Shown here one piece after another: positions 42,855-53,375 of a DNA stretch of 64,000 nucleotides. The stretch covers positions 1 through 64,000 of the forward strand of contig NZ_CBDDIE010000003.1 in the NCBI RefSeq assembly GCF_965228805.1, given 5' to 3'. A program made the position numbers and the translations under genes. Position 1 is the stretch's first letter. The number at the start of each line of letters is the position of its first letter. The notes under the pieces were generated by a model, which had not been told where the DNA came from, did not search any database, and saw only the letters and a list, made by a program, of their open reading frames with translations. This stretch comes from JASBTN01 sp965228805. GTDB taxonomy: Bacteria; Pseudomonadota; Alphaproteobacteria; Rhodobacterales; Rhodobacteraceae.

Positions 42855-43150
42855 CGGCGCTGAAGGATATCGTGCAGAAGATCCGGTCGAAGAACGCCGG
42901 GCCCTTCTGGCTGACCGTGGATATCTTCTGCGGCACGCCCGAGGCCTTCACGCGGGTGCGTGACGGGCTGGATACGGGCGACGTCGCCGCGCGGTTTCGG
43001 GTCGCGCCAGAGCAGTTGAAACGCTTCGACATGGCCGAGCTGAACGTGGTCAAGTTCAGCCTGCCCCGCCCGCAGATCCAGGGCACCGGGGCAGACCGGG
43101 ACATGCACGGCGCGTCCTTCGCGCAGGTTCTGGCGGATATCGAGCTCTAA
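42851..43150 (+). CDS. DUF4387 protein, partner of the AtuA-like protein
   Basis: A 99-residue protein with the DUF4387 pattern: IVQKIRSKNAGPFWLTVDIF, then FDMAELNVVKFSLPRP with the end DMHGASFAQVLADIEL. In relatives this domain follows AtuA-like domains, sometimes in one chain, so the two probably form a complex. It is last in the operon. The stop is 4 bases from the stop of the converging exonuclease gene; no clear terminator is seen in between. Confidence 0.85.
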   Translation: MTALKDIVQKIRSKNAGPFWLTVDIFCGTPEAFTRVRDGLDTGDVAARFRVAPEQLKRFDMAELNVVKFSLPRPQIQGTGADRDMHGASFAQVLADIEL

Positions 43151-43154
43151 CGCT

Positions 43155-44570
43155 CTAGTTCAGGTCGCTCAGCAGCCGCTTGTGCTTCTTCGCCTCGTCC
43201 ACGGCCTGGTGCAGGGTCAGGATGCCGCGCGATTCCAGCATGGCAAGCATCTTGACCAGCACCTCGGCGGTGGCCTGGGCATCGCCCAGGGCGGTGTGGC
43301 GCAGTTTCTCCGGGATGACCACGTCCAGCCGTTCGCACAGCGCATCCAGTGTGTGCACCTCGGTGGTGCCGTAAAGCACGGCGGACAGCAATACGGTGTC
43401 GAGGATCGGGTGATCCCAATCGACCCCCATGTCATCCGCGTGGCGGCGCAGGAACGCCATGTCAAAGGGCGCGTTATGGGCCACCAGCACAGCCCCGCGC
43501 GAGAAATTGTGCATGCGCTTGCCGGCCTCGGCGATCAGCGGCGCGTCGGCCACCATAATGTCACTGATCCCGTGCACCTTGGTCGAAGCGGGCGGGATTT
43601 TCATGCCGGGATCGACCAGCGTGTCCAGCACCTCGCCGGGCACGATCTGGCCCTTCAGAACCCGCACCGCGCCGATCTGCACGATCTCGTCCTTATGCGG
43701 CAAAAGCCCGGTGGTTTCCGTGTCGAAAACGACGAAGGTCAGCTCGGACAGGGGCCGGTCCCAGATACTGCCGCTGACCTGCTCCTCCATCAGACCGAAG
43801 TCGAACACCACGGGCCGCGCGGCGTCGGCGTCCATCATGGAATGCGCATCATCGATGATCAGCAGATAGCCCTGCCCGGCCTCCAGCGGTTTCAGGCGGG
43901 CGTCGAACTCCAGCCCGTTGGCGGCCGAAAGATCGGTAAAGCTCTGCTCCAGCCCCGTCTTCATCATCTTGTTATAGGCGGCCAGGAAGGGGCCTTCCTG
44001 GAAGTAGTCGAAAATGGACGCATTCAGCCGCGCGGTGCAGACCTGGTTCAGAAGCCCCGCCGCCTGGCTGTCATAGAGCACGATCTGGTGCGCCGGGTTG
44101 ATCAGCACCATGGCGACCGGGATCTCGGACAGAAGCGCGGTCAGGCGAGCCTGGTCATTGGCCAGCCGCGCGGTTTCGGCCGCAACGATATTGGCCTGGT
44201 CCATCGTTGATTGTTCCAACTGCACGGAAACGGCCTCTGCCGCATGGACCAGATCGCCCAGGTAGCGGGCAGAATGGGTGTCCATGCCGCCTGCCCCGGC
44301 CGCCGCGCGGGAGCGCAGCGACACGGCAAGCCGTTCGATGGGCTTCGCGACGTTTTCATCGAACAGGAACCAGATGGTGGTCGACAGGGCCAGAAGGCCG
44401 AAGCCCGCCAGCATGGCGGCGAAAGCAAACCCGTTGACCGCATCCCCTTCCGCCGCGCGCTGGTAACCCAGCCAGATCGCGATCATGACCACGGCGATCC
44501 CGCCAACAGCCAGCAGGACGAAGAACAGAAAGATGCGCAGGCGCAGGGACAGTTTGGTGGCAAGGCTCAT
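43155..44570 (-). CDS. membrane-anchored sensor-like protein with a DEDDh 3'-5' exonuclease domain
   Basis: A 471-residue fusion. The first ~75 residues have two membrane helices (IFLFFVLLAVGGIAVVMIAIW and FAAMLAGFGLLALSTTIWFLF), followed by a HAMP-like helix pair and a PAS-like part (ALLSEIPVAMVLINPAHQIV). From about residue 285 comes a DnaQ-type exonuclease with FVVFDTETTGLLPHKDEIVQ (Asp, Glu), VAHNAPFDMAFLRRH (Asp) and RHTALGDAQATAEV (His, Asp): all catalytic residues are present. A membrane-bound exonuclease with a sensing module is unusual; it is next to the acetate cluster, with an ATGA overlap to the gene upstream. Confidence 0.85.
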   Translation of the reverse strand: MSLATKLSLRLRIFLFFVLLAVGGIAVVMIAIWLGYQRAAEGDAVNGFAFAAMLAGFGLLALSTTIWFLFDENVAKPIERLAVSLRSRAAAGAGGMDTHSARYLGDLVHAAEAVSVQLEQSTMDQANIVAAETARLANDQARLTALLSEIPVAMVLINPAHQIVLYDSQAAGLLNQVCTARLNASIFDYFQEGPFLAAYNKMMKTGLEQSFTDLSAANGLEFDARLKPLEAGQGYLLIIDDAHSMMDADAARPVVFDFGLMEEQVSGSIWDRPLSELTFVVFDTETTGLLPHKDEIVQIGAVRVLKGQIVPGEVLDTLVDPGMKIPPASTKVHGISDIMVADAPLIAEAGKRMHNFSRGAVLVAHNAPFDMAFLRRHADDMGVDWDHPILDTVLLSAVLYGTTEVHTLDALCERLDVVIPEKLRHTALGDAQATAEVLVKMLAMLESRGILTLHQAVDEAKKHKRLLSDLN

Positions 44571-45097
44571 GGGTTCACCTTTAACGCGCAGGTGGTGGAG
44601 ACGACCGGGTCATCCTCGGGCGCGTCGAACCAGCCCAGCCGGTCCAGCCAGCCTTCGGTGCCGATCTCGGCCGGGCCCGCGATGGGCGCGCGGCGCCCGC
44701 CCGCGCAATCCACCATCACCGCGCGCTGGCTGGGCGTGGCCCAGCGTCCCAGGCGCATGAGGTTGACCATGCGCAGCTCGGGGTGGTCGGGATGGGTGCG
44801 CAGGGACGCGCCATCAACGGCGACGAACTGTTCCACGAAGGGTTTCACATGGATCCAGGGGCGGTAGAAGCTGGTGTTCTCCTGTTGCGAGATCACCACA
44901 ATCTCGTCCGGCAGGTTCGCCATGGTGCGCCCGAACCAGGCGTACTCATTGGCAATCGTGGTGGCCAGCATGCCCGCGGCCACGCCGAAGGGCACGATCC
45001 AGCGCGGCAGCCGCCCGCCGGTCAGCTTGTTCAGCATCATCGCGATACCGGCCCCGGCAACACCCGCCACCAGCGTGGCAACGATTTCATAGAACAT
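44567..45097 (-). CDS. membrane protein of unknown function
   Basis: A 176-residue protein with two N-terminal membrane segments (EIVATLVAGVAGAGIAMML and WIVPFGVAAGMLATTIANEY) and a soluble C-terminal domain with the charged, beta-rich VDGASLRTHPDHPELRMVNL. No known fold is recognised. It overlaps the exonuclease gene by 4 bases and follows the DUF294 gene by 45 bases, so it belongs to the same minus-strand transcript. Confidence 0.7.
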   Translation of the reverse strand: MFYEIVATLVAGVAGAGIAMMLNKLTGGRLPRWIVPFGVAAGMLATTIANEYAWFGRTMANLPDEIVVISQQENTSFYRPWIHVKPFVEQFVAVDGASLRTHPDHPELRMVNLMRLGRWATPSQRAVMVDCAGGRRAPIAGPAEIGTEGWLDRLGWFDAPEDDPVVSTTCALKVNP

Positions 45098-45142
45098 GGC
45101 TTTCCTCCCTGCGCCCCGCGCCTCCCGGCACGGGGTCTTGTC

Positions 45143-46969
45143 TTATCCCAACATGCCCCGCCCGTGGCCGATCGCCGATTGCATCGACTTGATGACCACG
45201 AAAGCGTCGCGCAGGTGGCTGCGGTCGAACTCGGACAGGTCCGAGGGGGTCAGGTAATTGTCCGGTGCGCTGCCCGCTTTGACCTGGGCGGCCTGGTGTT
45301 CGAGGCGCGTCTCGGCGATCAGGTCATAGGCGTCCAGCAGGTCCTGCCCGCCACCGCCCGACAGGACACCCGCGTGCATCGCGGCCTCGAGCCGGGCGCG
45401 GGTGTTGACCTCGCCCAAGCGCCCTTGCAGCGCATAGACTCGGCCCAGATCGACCACCGGCACCACGCCGTTGTGTTTCATGTCGAGCTGGTTCTTGTGC
45501 TCGCCTGAGCGGATCGTGGCAAAGCCGCGCAGCAATCCCAGCGGCGGCGTGTGTTTCAGGCTGTTCGACACCATATGCGCCACGAAGATCGAGTTCTTCG
45601 AGGCCATCGCGAGCGTTTGGTCCTGTAGGTCCTCAAACAGGCCCACGTGCCCGCCGATGGGGCGCAGATCGAACATGACCGAGGCCAGCATCTGCGCCTC
45701 GGGCACCGGCTTGTTCACCCAGCTTTCGAAATAGCCGCGCCAGGTGGCGAGCGGCTGGCACCATTTGGTATTGGTCGCCATCATATCGCCGGGGCAATAG
45801 ACATAGCCGCAGGTGTCGAGCCCGTCGCAGACGAACTTGGCGAGTTGGGCGAAATAACCGGTCCGGTCGGCATCGCTGACGGCGTCATCCAGGATCAGAC
45901 AATTGTCCTGGTCGGAAACGCCAGTCTGTTCCTGGCGGCCCTGCGAGCCGCAGGCAAGCCACAGATAGGGCACCGGCGGCGGGCCCAGCTTCTCTTCACC
46001 CAGCATCAGCAGGCGTCGCGTGGCGGTGTCGGCAATGTCGGTGATCAGGCGGGTGACGACCTGATGCGGGCGACCACCGGCGACGAGCTGCACCAGCAGT
46101 TGCGGGATGCGGGCGGTGACCTTGGCCATCTCCTCGGCGGTGTCTGCATGGGCGATCTCGCTCACCAGCTCGGCGGAGCTGACGGCCTGGAAGCGGGTCA
46201 GGTCGGTCTGGGTGACGATGCCCACCAGCTTGCCGCTTTCGACGATGGGGATATGGCCAATCTTGCGCTCCATCATCGCGTGCAGCACGTCCGAGCCAAT
46301 GGCGCTGGGGGCAAGCGTGATCGGGTTCGCGGTCATGACCTCGGCCACGGGGGTGGAAATCGGCAACGCCTCGGCCAGCACCTTGCCCGACAGGTCGCGC
46401 GTGGTGAGAATGCCCGACAGCTTGTCACCAGCCGTGACACAAAGCGACGAGACGCGCTTGTCGCGCATCAGCCGGGCGGCGTCCTGCACCGTGTCCGTGG
46501 CCACGCAGGTCACCGGGTTGGCGGCCATCAGCGTATCCACCTGGGTGGTGGCCAAGTCGGCCTTCACCGGCTTGTCGCCGCGCGAACGGTCGAAGAAACG
46601 GGCAGCGATCTCCTGTTCGGCGATCAGCTTGTGAAAGCCCGCGGCGGGCAACATCAGAAGCGTGGTGTCGGTCACGGCACGGGCGGCGGTGACCGACAGC
46701 CCCTCGCGCATGAGCCCGCGTTCGCCGAAGGTGTTGCGCAGGCCCAGGTGGCTGACCACGACGTCGTTTTCGTCGGTCACCTCCACCTCACCATCGTAGA
46801 TGATGAACAGCCCATCCAGCGGTTGCCCCAGCTTGTAGACCATGTCACCGGCGGCCACCGCGCGGGCCTCGAAGGCCGGTTCGATGGCGGCAACGGCCTC
46901 GGCGGGCATCGTATCATATGGATGCACCGAAGACAGGAAACGCAGGATCTGCTCGTGGGTCAGGGGCAT
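45143..46969 (-). CDS. DUF294 nucleotidyltransferase-like signalling protein (cNMP-CBS-NTase)
   Basis: A 608-residue cytoplasmic protein. Domains in order: cyclic-nucleotide-binding fold (about 15-135, FEARAVAAGDMVYKLGQPLD), two CBS repeats (about 150-280, MAANPVTCVATDTVQDAARL and MTANPITLAPSAIGSD), a DUF294 putative nucleotidyltransferase with CGSQGRQEQTGVSDQDNCLI, and a C-terminal helical domain. CBS domains sense adenine nucleotides, so it may adjust acetate uptake to energy state. The ATG at 46969 is the natural start. It is regularly found next to ActP-type symporters in this group. Confidence 0.85.
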   Translation of the reverse strand: MPLTHEQILRFLSSVHPYDTMPAEAVAAIEPAFEARAVAAGDMVYKLGQPLDGLFIIYDGEVEVTDENDVVVSHLGLRNTFGERGLMREGLSVTAARAVTDTTLLMLPAAGFHKLIAEQEIAARFFDRSRGDKPVKADLATTQVDTLMAANPVTCVATDTVQDAARLMRDKRVSSLCVTAGDKLSGILTTRDLSGKVLAEALPISTPVAEVMTANPITLAPSAIGSDVLHAMMERKIGHIPIVESGKLVGIVTQTDLTRFQAVSSAELVSEIAHADTAEEMAKVTARIPQLLVQLVAGGRPHQVVTRLITDIADTATRRLLMLGEEKLGPPPVPYLWLACGSQGRQEQTGVSDQDNCLILDDAVSDADRTGYFAQLAKFVCDGLDTCGYVYCPGDMMATNTKWCQPLATWRGYFESWVNKPVPEAQMLASVMFDLRPIGGHVGLFEDLQDQTLAMASKNSIFVAHMVSNSLKHTPPLGLLRGFATIRSGEHKNQLDMKHNGVVPVVDLGRVYALQGRLGEVNTRARLEAAMHAGVLSGGGGQDLLDAYDLIAETRLEHQAAQVKAGSAPDNYLTPSDLSEFDRSHLRDAFVVIKSMQSAIGHGRGMLG

Positions 46970-46998
46970 GGCGGCAATGGCCTCTCGGGAAAAGAAAT

Positions 46999-47026
46999 GT
47001 CCCGCCCGGTGTGCACCGGACGGGAC
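46999..47026 (-). terminator. hairpin between actP and the DUF294 gene
   Basis: On the minus strand GTCCCG-N-CCGGT pairs with its complement around a 4-base loop and is followed by ATTTCTTTT. It lies 48 bases after the actP stop and may end or reduce transcription into the DUF294 gene. Confidence 0.6.
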
Positions 47027-47074
47027 AGGATGAAAAGAGGGCGGAGGGCCGCAGGGCCACCCGCCCCACACATC

Positions 47075-48865
47075 TTAGTGATCCGCAGCGGCGGCACCAG
47101 CACCACGCGGGACGCGGACCGATTCGACCAGCTGGACGATCTCTTTCGGAGTCGCCTTGGTCATGCCCGACACCACATAGGCGACGATGAAGTTGATCGC
47201 AGCACCCACGGCACCGAAGGAGGTCGACTTGATCGTGCCCAGCAGCGGGTTGTCATCGCCATACAGAGCGGTGCCCGGAATGAAGAACCAGCCCTTGTGC
47301 AGGAAGATGTAGATCAGGGTCACGGTGATACCCGCGATCATGCCAGCCACGGCACCCGAGTTGTTGATGCGGGTCGAGAAGATCCCCATCATCAGCGCCG
47401 GGAAGATCGAGGCAGCAGCCAGACCGAAGGCCAGGGCAACCGTCTGGGCGGCGAAGCCCGGCGGGTTCAGACCCAGGTAGGTGGCGATGACAATCGCGAC
47501 GGCCATGGCGATACGGGCGGACATCAGTTCGCCTTTCTCGGTCATGTTCGGGGTCAGCTGACCTTTCAGAAGGTCATGCGACACCGCCGAGGAAATCGCC
47601 AGCAGCAGACCGGCAGCGGTCGACAGCGCAGCAGCCAGACCACCGGCAGCCACCAGGGCGATCACCCAACCCGGCAGGTTGGCGATTTCCGGGTTGGCCA
47701 GCACCAGGATGTCGCGGTTGAACTTGACCAGCTCGTTTTCCGAGCCCCAGCCAGCCGCTTCCATCTCGGCAACCTTGTCTTTGTTCTCCTGGTTGAAGTA
47801 GGCAATCTTGCCGTCGCCGTTCTTGTCTTCCCAGTTCAGAAGACCGGTCTTCTGCCAGGTCGCCATCCAGTCGTACTTGGGATCGCTTTCCATCAGTTCG
47901 ACGGAAACCGGTTCGCCAGCAGACCCGTTCGGCCACATCATTTCCGAGATGTTCAGACGCGCCATGGCACCAACGGCCGGAGCGGTCAGGTACAGCAGGG
48001 CGATGAACACCAGGGTCCAACCGGCCGACCAACGGGCCGAGGACACGGTGGGAACGGTGAAGAAGCGCATGATCACGTGCGGCAGACCGGCGGTACCGAT
48101 CATCAGCGACAGGGTGAACAGCACCATGTTCAGCGTGTCCGCGTGGTGCGTAGTGTAGGCGTTGAAGCCCAGCTCGGTCACGATCTGGTCCAGTTTGGCC
48201 AGCAGCGGCTCGCCGGAGGCAGCGTGGTCGCCGAACAGGCCCAGGGCCGGGATCGGGTTGCCGGTCAGCTGGAACGAGATGAAGATCGCCGGGATGGTGT
48301 AGGCGATGATCAGCACGCAGTACTGAGCCACCTGGGTGTAGGTCACGCCCTTCATGCCGCCAAACACGGCGTAGGCGAACACGACACAGGCGCCGATCAG
48401 CAGGCCGGTGGTGTTGTCCACTTCCAGGAAGCGACCGAAGGCCACGCCAACGCCGGTCATCTGGCCGATCACGTAGGTGGTCGAGGCCACGATCAGGCAG
48501 ATAACCGCCACCATGCGGGCGGTCGACGAGTAGAAGCGGTCACCGATGAATTCCGACACGGTGAACTTGCCGAACTTGCGCAGGTAGGGCGCAAGCATCA
48601 GCGCCAGCAGCACGTAGCCGCCGGTCCAGCCCATCAGGAAGGTCGAGTTGTCATAGCCCGTGAAGGCGATCAGACCGGCCATCGAGATGAACGAGGCGGC
48701 CGACATCCAGTCGGCGCCGGTTGCCATGCCGTTCACGACGGGGTGCACACCCCGGCCAGCGGCATAGAATTCAGACGTCGAACCCGCGCGGGCCCAGACG
48801 GCGATACCGATGTAGAGCGCGAAGCTCGCACCGATAAAGATCCAGTTGAGAATAAACTGATCCAT
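47075..48865 (-). CDS. actP: sodium/solute symporter, ActP-type acetate permease
   Basis: A 596-residue symporter of the SSS family with about 13 membrane segments. Typical parts are AAGRGVHPVVNGMATGADWM, MSAASFISMAGLIAFTGYD, a segment with GLPHVIMRFFTVP, and LAAALSTAAGLLLAISSAVS. A long polar loop (about residues 285-385) is characteristic of the subgroup that works with a DUF4212 partner. Acetate or another short acid is the likely substrate, in line with acs and ackA-pta nearby. It starts 18 bases after the small subunit gene. Confidence 0.85.
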   Translation of the reverse strand: MDQFILNWIFIGASFALYIGIAVWARAGSTSEFYAAGRGVHPVVNGMATGADWMSAASFISMAGLIAFTGYDNSTFLMGWTGGYVLLALMLAPYLRKFGKFTVSEFIGDRFYSSTARMVAVICLIVASTTYVIGQMTGVGVAFGRFLEVDNTTGLLIGACVVFAYAVFGGMKGVTYTQVAQYCVLIIAYTIPAIFISFQLTGNPIPALGLFGDHAASGEPLLAKLDQIVTELGFNAYTTHHADTLNMVLFTLSLMIGTAGLPHVIMRFFTVPTVSSARWSAGWTLVFIALLYLTAPAVGAMARLNISEMMWPNGSAGEPVSVELMESDPKYDWMATWQKTGLLNWEDKNGDGKIAYFNQENKDKVAEMEAAGWGSENELVKFNRDILVLANPEIANLPGWVIALVAAGGLAAALSTAAGLLLAISSAVSHDLLKGQLTPNMTEKGELMSARIAMAVAIVIATYLGLNPPGFAAQTVALAFGLAAASIFPALMMGIFSTRINNSGAVAGMIAGITVTLIYIFLHKGWFFIPGTALYGDDNPLLGTIKSTSFGAVGAAINFIVAYVVSGMTKATPKEIVQLVESVRVPRGAGAAAADH

Positions 48866-48883
48866 TGTCCCTCTGTCCCGTCC

Positions 48884-49144
48884 TTATTCTTCTTCAACGC
48901 CGTGTTCACGGTCGAGCTTGTTCATGCGGAACGCATAGAAGAAGATCAGCGCCAAGAAGACGAGGATCGACCCCTGTTGAGCGAACCAGAAGCCCAGATC
49001 GGATCCACCGACCGAGATTCCGCTCAGCATCGGGCGCAGCAGAATGCCGAACCCGAACGAGACCAGCGCCCAGATCACCAGGCTGATCACAATGATGCGC
49101 AGGTTTGCGGACCAATACGCATTGTTGGATGAGTTGTCGGACAT
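48884..49144 (-). CDS. DUF4212 small subunit of the symporter
   Basis: An 86-residue protein with two membrane helices (IVISLVIWALVSFGFGILL and LGFWFAQQGSILVFLALIFF), the pattern of DUF4212, a companion of SSS-type symporters. It lies directly upstream of actP and is surely co-expressed with it. The first residues YWSANLRI and the end FRMNKLDREH are typical. Confidence 0.88.
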   Translation of the reverse strand: MSDNSSNNAYWSANLRIIVISLVIWALVSFGFGILLRPMLSGISVGGSDLGFWFAQQGSILVFLALIFFYAFRMNKLDREHGVEEE

Positions 49145-49170
49145 GTGTCCCCTCCCACTCTTTCGATTAT

Positions 49171-49191
49171 GGCGGGGGCCGGGCCCCCGCC
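49171..49191 (-). terminator. GC-rich hairpin between adk and the DUF4212 gene
   Basis: A perfect 9-base stem (GGCGGGGGC with its complement) with a 3-base loop lies 10 bases after the adk stop. There is no T run behind it, so partial termination or mRNA protection is as likely as full termination. Confidence 0.45.
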
Positions 49192-49201
49192 TCTCCTACC
49201 C

Positions 49202-49888
49202 TTACGCGGTCGCCTGGGTGACGATCGCGCTCAGTCCTTCTGCAATCTCCTCGATCGCGCCCATGGCATCGATCTTCTGCAGAGCGCCCTTGCCTTCGTA
49301 ATAGGTAATGAGCGGTGCCGTCTCCGCGTGGTAGGCCTCAAGGCGGCTGCCCACGGTTTCGGCGTTGTCGTCGGCACGGCGTTTCATCTCCGTGCCGCCG
49401 CATTTGTCGCAGGTGCCTTCGACGGCAGGCTGCTTGAAGCTGTCGTGATAGCCTTCGCCGCAGGAGCCGCAGGTGTAGCGGCCCGAGATACGCGTCACCA
49501 TCGCGGCGTCGTCCACTTCGAGGCTGATCGCGGCGTTGATCTTCTGGCCGCTCTCGGCCAGCAGCGTGTCCAGGGCCTCGGCCTGCACCGTGGTGCGCGG
49601 GAAACCGTCCAGGATCACACCCTTGGCGCAGTCGTCCTCGGCCAGACGGTCACGCAGGATGTTGATCACGATCTCGTCCGAGACCAGCGCGCCCGCTTCC
49701 ATCACGGCCTTGGCCGCAAGCCCGGCTTCCGTGCCCGCGGCCACGGCGGCGCGCAGCAGATCGCCGGTGGACAGCTGGACCAGGCCGAACTTTTCTTCCA
49801 GCATGCGCGCCTGGGTGCCCTTGCCCGCACCCGGCGGGCCCAGCAGGATCAGGACGGGGGCGGCGGTGGCGGTGTTTGCTCCGTCCAT
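49202..49888 (-). CDS. adk: adenylate kinase, zinc-type LID
   Basis: A 228-residue kinase converting AMP and ATP to two ADP. It has the P-loop GPPGAGKGTQA, the AMP-binding STGDLLRAAV, the ILDGFPRT motif, and a LID with four Cys (CGSCGEGY ... CDKCGG) that bind zinc. The gene begins 1 base after the acs stop. Acs releases AMP, so this kinase can return it at once to the ADP pool. Bacteria usually keep adk with ribosomal protein genes, so this may be a second, dedicated copy. Confidence 0.92.
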   Translation of the reverse strand: MDGANTATAAPVLILLGPPGAGKGTQARMLEEKFGLVQLSTGDLLRAAVAAGTEAGLAAKAVMEAGALVSDEIVINILRDRLAEDDCAKGVILDGFPRTTVQAEALDTLLAESGQKINAAISLEVDDAAMVTRISGRYTCGSCGEGYHDSFKQPAVEGTCDKCGGTEMKRRADDNAETVGSRLEAYHAETAPLITYYEGKGALQKIDAMGAIEEIAEGLSAIVTQATA

Positions 49889-49889
49889 C

Positions 49890-51860
<1,971 letters not shown>

Positions 51861-52199
51861 TCGGGGTCCTCCTAAAGTATCCTCCTCTGACGTGCGTGGC
51901 ACGCCCGGGGGAAGGCCCTGTCGCGACAGAACTCCCCCTCCGAGGCCGAAAATAGGTTCACATCCCCGTGCGGAACAACAGATTTCTTGTAAATTCGTTT
52001 AACTATCCTTCATTTTTTCTGTAAAAAGAATTTTCATTAACACCATTTCACCAATAAATTCATATTGATAGTTGTGAAGCACGTGCAAACTATCTGGTAA
52101 AATATCGCTCTGATTGCGACGCTAACAATCTTGCGCATTCGGGTGCGACTCGGTCTGGATCGTTCAACCCGAACCCGGGTCGTGAAATTTTCGCAGAAT
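51861..52199 (-). promoter_or_regulatory. AT-rich upstream region of acs with a 7+7 dyad
   Basis: No gene is seen. The stretch is much richer in A/T than its surroundings, especially 51990-52100. GATAGTT (52067-52073) and AACTATC (52088-52094) form an inverted repeat with 14 bases between, a possible operator. The promoter of acs should lie here. The ackA stop is at the far end. Confidence 0.45.
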
Positions 52200-53372
52200 C
52201 TATCCGGTCAAAAGCGCCACCGTATGGCGGGCGATCATCTGTTCTTCGTCGGTGCGAATGACGAAGACGCGGGTGGCTGCACCGGGGGCGGTCAGCTCAC
52301 GGCGGCCTTCCTCATTGGCCGCCGGATCAATGGCGATCCCGGCCCAGTCGAGCCCCTCGCAGACCCCAGCGCGCACGGCTGTCGCGTTCTCGCCAATGCC
52401 ACCGCAGAAGACCAGCGCGTCGAGCCCACCCAGCAGAGCCACCTGCCCGCCCAGCTCGCGCTTGATACGGTGCACGAAGTAGGAAATGGCGCGCCGCGCG
52501 TCCTCGGTATCCGCCTGTTCCAAGGTGCGCATGTCATGGCTGAGCCCGGAGAGCCCCTTGAGCCCGCTTTCACGATACAGAAGCGTTTCGATTTCTTCCG
52601 CGGACATGCCCTTCTCGGCCATCAGGTAAAGCACCACGCCCGGGTCCAGCTGGCCACAGCGCGTGCCCATGGGCAGACCGTCGAGCGCGGTAAAACCCAT
52701 CGAGCTGCCGACCCCGTGCCCGTCATGCACCGCGCACATCGAGGCACCGTTGCCCAGGTGGGCGATGATCACCCGACCGTTGGCCAATTCCGGCGCAATC
52801 TCGGTCAGGCGGCCGGAGACATATTCGTAGCTGAGCCCGTGGAAACCATACCGCCGAATGCCCTCGTCATAAAGCGCCTTGGGCAGGGCGTAGGTGTCGG
52901 CTTCCCAGGTTTGGGCACGGTGGAAGGCTGTGTCGAAACAGGCGACCTGTACGGCGCTGGGAAAGGCCGCGCGGGCGGCGTGGATGCCCGCGAGGTTCGC
53001 GGGTTGATGCAGGGGGGCCAGCAGCACCAGCCCTTCAAGGTCGGCAATGACCGCGTCATCCATCACGATGGGCGCGGAGTGGTCCGGCCCGCCATGCACC
53101 ACACGGTGGCCGATGGCGGTGACCTGCGCGTCGGGGCGCAAAGCCTCCAACCGGGCCAGGATGACCTGAAGCGCGGCGCCGTGGTCGGCGCCTTCCTCGG
53201 CGCTCAACTCGCGTTCTTCCCTGGTGCCGTCCTGCGTCTTCAGGGCAAAGCGCGGCGTGGCACCCAGCCCTTCGACTTGGCCGCGCAGCTCTTCCACCGG
53301 CGTGCCGCCATTGGCATAAAGCGCGAATTTGATCGAGGAAGACCCCGAGTTCAGGGTCAGCACATGGGTCAT
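52200..53372 (-). CDS. ackA: acetate kinase
   Basis: A 390-residue kinase interconverting acetyl phosphate and acetate. Signatures are LTLNSGSSSIKFAL at the N terminus, HRVVHGGPDHSAP, CFDTAFHRAQTW, YGFHGLSYEYVSGRL, IIAHLGNGASMCAV, and FCGGIGENATAVR near the end. It is 3 bases downstream of the pta-like gene, giving the usual pta-ackA pair. Confidence 0.93.
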   Translation of the reverse strand: MTHVLTLNSGSSSIKFALYANGGTPVEELRGQVEGLGATPRFALKTQDGTREERELSAEEGADHGAALQVILARLEALRPDAQVTAIGHRVVHGGPDHSAPIVMDDAVIADLEGLVLLAPLHQPANLAGIHAARAAFPSAVQVACFDTAFHRAQTWEADTYALPKALYDEGIRRYGFHGLSYEYVSGRLTEIAPELANGRVIIAHLGNGASMCAVHDGHGVGSSMGFTALDGLPMGTRCGQLDPGVVLYLMAEKGMSAEEIETLLYRESGLKGLSGLSHDMRTLEQADTEDARRAISYFVHRIKRELGGQVALLGGLDALVFCGGIGENATAVRAGVCEGLDWAGIAIDPAANEEGRRELTAPGAATRVFVIRTDEEQMIARHTVALLTG

Positions 53373-53375
53373 GTC

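Noticed and set aside
45647..49132. A 1161-codon open frame on the plus strand
   Set aside because: It is antisense to the DUF294, actP and DUF4212 genes, which have clear domains; its product is His/Gly/Arg/Gln-rich without any fold, as usual for antisense frames in GC-rich DNA.
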